From Candidatus Thiodiazotropha sp. CDECU1 (GTDB taxonomy: Bacteria; Pseudomonadota; Gammaproteobacteria; Chromatiales; Chromatiaceae), in the NCBI RefSeq assembly GCF_963455295.1, contig NZ_OY734020.1:3534001-3598000 (forward strand): DNA of 64,000 bases, read 5' to 3'. The position numbers and the translations under genes were made by a program. Of the stretch, positions 62,233 to 64,000 are shown piece by piece. The notes beneath the pieces were generated by a model that was given only the letters and a program-made list of their open reading frames with translations, was not told the DNA's origin and did no database searches. The first letter of the stretch is position 1. Each line of letters begins with the position of its first letter.

Positions 62233-63510
62233 TCTCGAAATTGCAACTTGGTAAGACCTTAACAAGATATCGAGAAACTGTTTATATTGACCTGAAAGTA
62301 TTTCGAGTTCCTCATTGACACCTCTTTCATTCTGGTTTTCTATGGCAACAAATAGACTTTGTCTTGATTTGTAATATTGTTGGAACAATCCCAGAACTGA
62401 TTCTTTGTCTGATGACTCAGAACAAATGCTCATAAGGTTATTTGTATCAAGGAATCCGCGCCGAGACGTCACTTTCTCATAACTAATTATTTTCTTACGA
62501 AGGTCAGTTAGTAGTTCAACAGAATTGTCCTCGTTACCTTCATTGAAAACTCTGAGAAATGGCTCAATGACACGATAGCGAAACTCAAACGCATTGTTGA
62601 CGAGTGACTGAATCAGGACAATATTGGAGGGTGTACTTGGTGGAAGCCTATCCTCTTTCTGCTCTAGGAAAAGAATCCGAAAGCGCTTCGAACTTCCCGT
62701 TAAAGCCATGCTTGTATATAGTACAGGTCGGTAGACACGGTCATTGGTAGTAGCTCTAAATTGCAACTCAAGTACGCCGGGCGAACGAGCATTTCGTGCT
62801 CTATAGATTGCTCGACCTAACTCTTCGAGCCATTCCGTCTGACCCAAGGATTTGAGATATTTGTATAAATCAATCCACAGAATTGATTCTTCAGAAAATT
62901 CGAACAGTAACCTTGTACTTGGACCTGAGACTATCGTTTCTGGTGGGAGAAAATCGCCTTCGTTTTCTGCGATATCTTCCATCTCTATATCAAGGTACGG
63001 TACGAAGAGATCAATCGTACCGGGTTGATCGGAGGATACTTTCCGGAGCCCCGTTCTCCGACTTTCGTCCACTCCAGCCAACCCCGCAAGATCTTCTTTT
63101 GCTTCGCGCTCGCCTGATTCATCTAGCAATACTCTTACAGACTCTCGAACTTTGATGATTTCAGCGTGCCTTAAGTTCTTTAGATCCCACTCCATTAAGT
63201 CCGCAGTGTTAAGTTGCCGAAATTGGAACGGGATGCGGCACTTCTGGATTTGAACAGGCACGAGGATGCCTCTTTCCAGTCCTTCTGATGATTCGGTTTC
63301 CACCCAATGTGATTCACAAGATGTCAATGACCAGATAACGACGACGCAACGCGCATCGGCCAACTCCTGGTCGATTCTTCGAAAAACCCTCTGACCGATG
63401 GCAAGCTTCCTATCCCACCAAACAGACCATCCGTCGTCTTCGAGAATGCTGGAGAGTCTCTCGGCCACCTCCACATCCTGAGAACCGTAACTTATGAATA
63501 TGTCCGCCAT
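62227..63510 (-). CDS. TIR-domain protein with a large unknown C-terminal region (cassette gene)
   Basis: A 427-residue protein. The TIR domain (about 1-135) has MADIFISYGSQDVEVAERL, WWDRKLAIGQ and SHWVETES, where Glu73 is the likely NAD+-cleaving residue. The remaining 290 residues include a beta-rich segment (about 165-280) and a helical end; I recognise no family. It could be a sensor, or the partner of the second TIR protein. AT-rich relative to the chromosome. An IS3-family end lies 45 bases upstream of its start. Confidence 0.85.
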   Translation of the reverse strand: MADIFISYGSQDVEVAERLSSILEDDGWSVWWDRKLAIGQRVFRRIDQELADARCVVVIWSLTSCESHWVETESSEGLERGILVPVQIQKCRIPFQFRQLNTADLMEWDLKNLRHAEIIKVRESVRVLLDESGEREAKEDLAGLAGVDESRRTGLRKVSSDQPGTIDLFVPYLDIEMEDIAENEGDFLPPETIVSGPSTRLLFEFSEESILWIDLYKYLKSLGQTEWLEELGRAIYRARNARSPGVLELQFRATTNDRVYRPVLYTSMALTGSSKRFRILFLEQKEDRLPPSTPSNIVLIQSLVNNAFEFRYRVIEPFLRVFNEGNEDNSVELLTDLRKKIISYEKVTSRRGFLDTNNLMSICSESSDKESVLGLFQQYYKSRQSLFVAIENQNERGVNEELEILSGQYKQFLDILLRSYQVAISRI

Positions 63511-63555
63511 TTTTGAAAAGACCTACGCTACCCATTAGGTGTGTTATTGAATAAT

Positions 63556-64000
63556 TGATCCTACCCACAAAAAGTAGACATTAAATTATGCACACTGAGC
63601 ATAGTAGTCTTCTTCAAATTGCCTTGGGCTTTTATAATCGATAGTTGAGTGCCGTCGGACACTGTTGTAGAACAGTTCGATATATTCAAATACGCATGCA
63701 TAAGCATCTTCCTTGGTTAGAAATCTCTCTGCATAGATCGACTCCACCTTCATTCTCGCAAAGAAAGATTCGACTGCAGCATTGTCCCAGCAGTTACCTT
63801 TTCGACTCATACTAGGCCGTATACCTTGTTCATACAACTTTCCTTGATACTCAGATGAGCGATACTGAACACCCCTGTCTGAGTGAAGAATGAGCCCAGG
63901 CTTTACGTTGCGGTGTGCTTTTGCCATCTCAAAGGCCTCTATGATCAATTCCGTTGTCATCGACGTGTCCAGTGCCCAGCCGATAATCTGTCGTGAGAAA
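63556..64000 (-). mobile_element. IS3-family insertion sequence, right end, partial
   Basis: The element ends at 63556 with TGATCCTACCCACAAAAAG, an IS3-like terminal repeat starting TGATC. The rest, including the left end and orfA, is outside the window. It lies directly upstream of the TIR gene's promoter region and may have displaced what was there. Confidence 0.75.
63586..64000 (-). CDS. IS3-family transposase OrfB, C-terminal part
   Basis: The frame is open to the window edge, so the N-terminus is missing. The rve-type DDE domain is clear: SRQIIGWALDTSMTT, the second Asp in ILHSDRGVQYRS and the Glu in GNCWDNAAVESFFARMK, followed by HSTIDYKSPRQFEEDY. The 137 residues present show no frameshift. 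Transposition of IS3-type elements usually needs an OrfA-OrfB fusion made by frameshifting, not visible here. Confidence 0.9.
   Translation of the reverse strand, partial: FSRQIIGWALDTSMTTELIIEAFEMAKAHRNVKPGLILHSDRGVQYRSSEYQGKLYEQGIRPSMSRKGNCWDNAAVESFFARMKVESIYAERFLTKEDAYACVFEYIELFYNSVRRHSTIDYKSPRQFEEDYYAQCA

Noticed and set aside
60000-64000. A complete integron with integrase and attI
   Set aside because: Only cassettes and attC-like sites are visible; no tyrosine recombinase gene lies in the window.

Overview
The window looks like part of a gammaproteobacterial chromosome. The nap operon order (napFDAGHBC), the rppH-ptsP pair, an argD-argF pair, a YgiM-like SH3 protein, a KefA/MscS-type channel, a group 3b [NiFe] hydrogenase beside a long NifJ and several HDOD proteins would suit a facultatively anaerobic, possibly sulfur-oxidising gammaproteobacterium (Chromatiales or Sedimenticola-like). 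The taxon is inferred from gene content only.

Layout. 1-8.7 kb: the end of a NarX-type sensor kinase and a NarL-type regulator, then a promoter with two NarL-type palindromes and a perfect FNR box, then the complete periplasmic nitrate reductase operon and moaA (molybdopterin synthesis for NapA). 8.7-15.1 kb: an MscS-like channel with a CopD-like protein, argD-argF behind a leader with an intrinsic terminator, an SH3 envelope protein and an HDOD protein. 15.2-22.6 kb (minus): a possible small gene, then rppH, ptsP, a large sensor kinase and a sigma-54 activator. 22.7-29 kb: small housekeeping and hypothetical genes, a broken yceI, a secreted cadherin-like protein, a lipoprotein and an SGNH hydrolase. 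29.2-40.3 kb: a Ser/Thr kinase-HDOD-GAF fusion, the hydrogenase operon with its maturation protease, and divergent nifJ. 40.3-46.2 kb: an NYN/LOTUS protein, a DUF1488 protein, a cold-shock protein, and an RND permease fused to cyclic-nucleotide-binding and degenerate GGDEF domains. 46.7-53.9 kb: a long M36-like protein with an unusual HExxxH motif, DUF502, PPK2, a HEAT/TPR protein and a TauE-like exporter. 54-60 kb (minus): an alpha/beta hydrolase lipoprotein and an operon of MipA/OmpV, HlyD, MacB-type ATPase and permease, and a serine hydrolase.

The most notable region is 60.2-63.5 kb. Four AT-richer minus-strand genes sit one per unit between recombination-site-like sequences. Two of these look like integron attC sites, and the other two boundaries carry an identical 45-bp palindromic repeat. 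Two of the genes encode TIR-domain proteins with a candidate catalytic glutamate, so I read this as a mobile gene-cassette array carrying likely anti-phage genes. An IS3-family element ends 45 bp upstream of the outermost TIR gene; no integrase is visible before the window ends.

Small repeats are frequent: heptamer tandem arrays at 8669 and 34402, palindromic elements inside the nap operon (4639) and the hydrogenase operon (34273), and a 134-bp MITE-like element at 54015. A 12-bp hairpin covers the start codon of the mipA-efflux operon.
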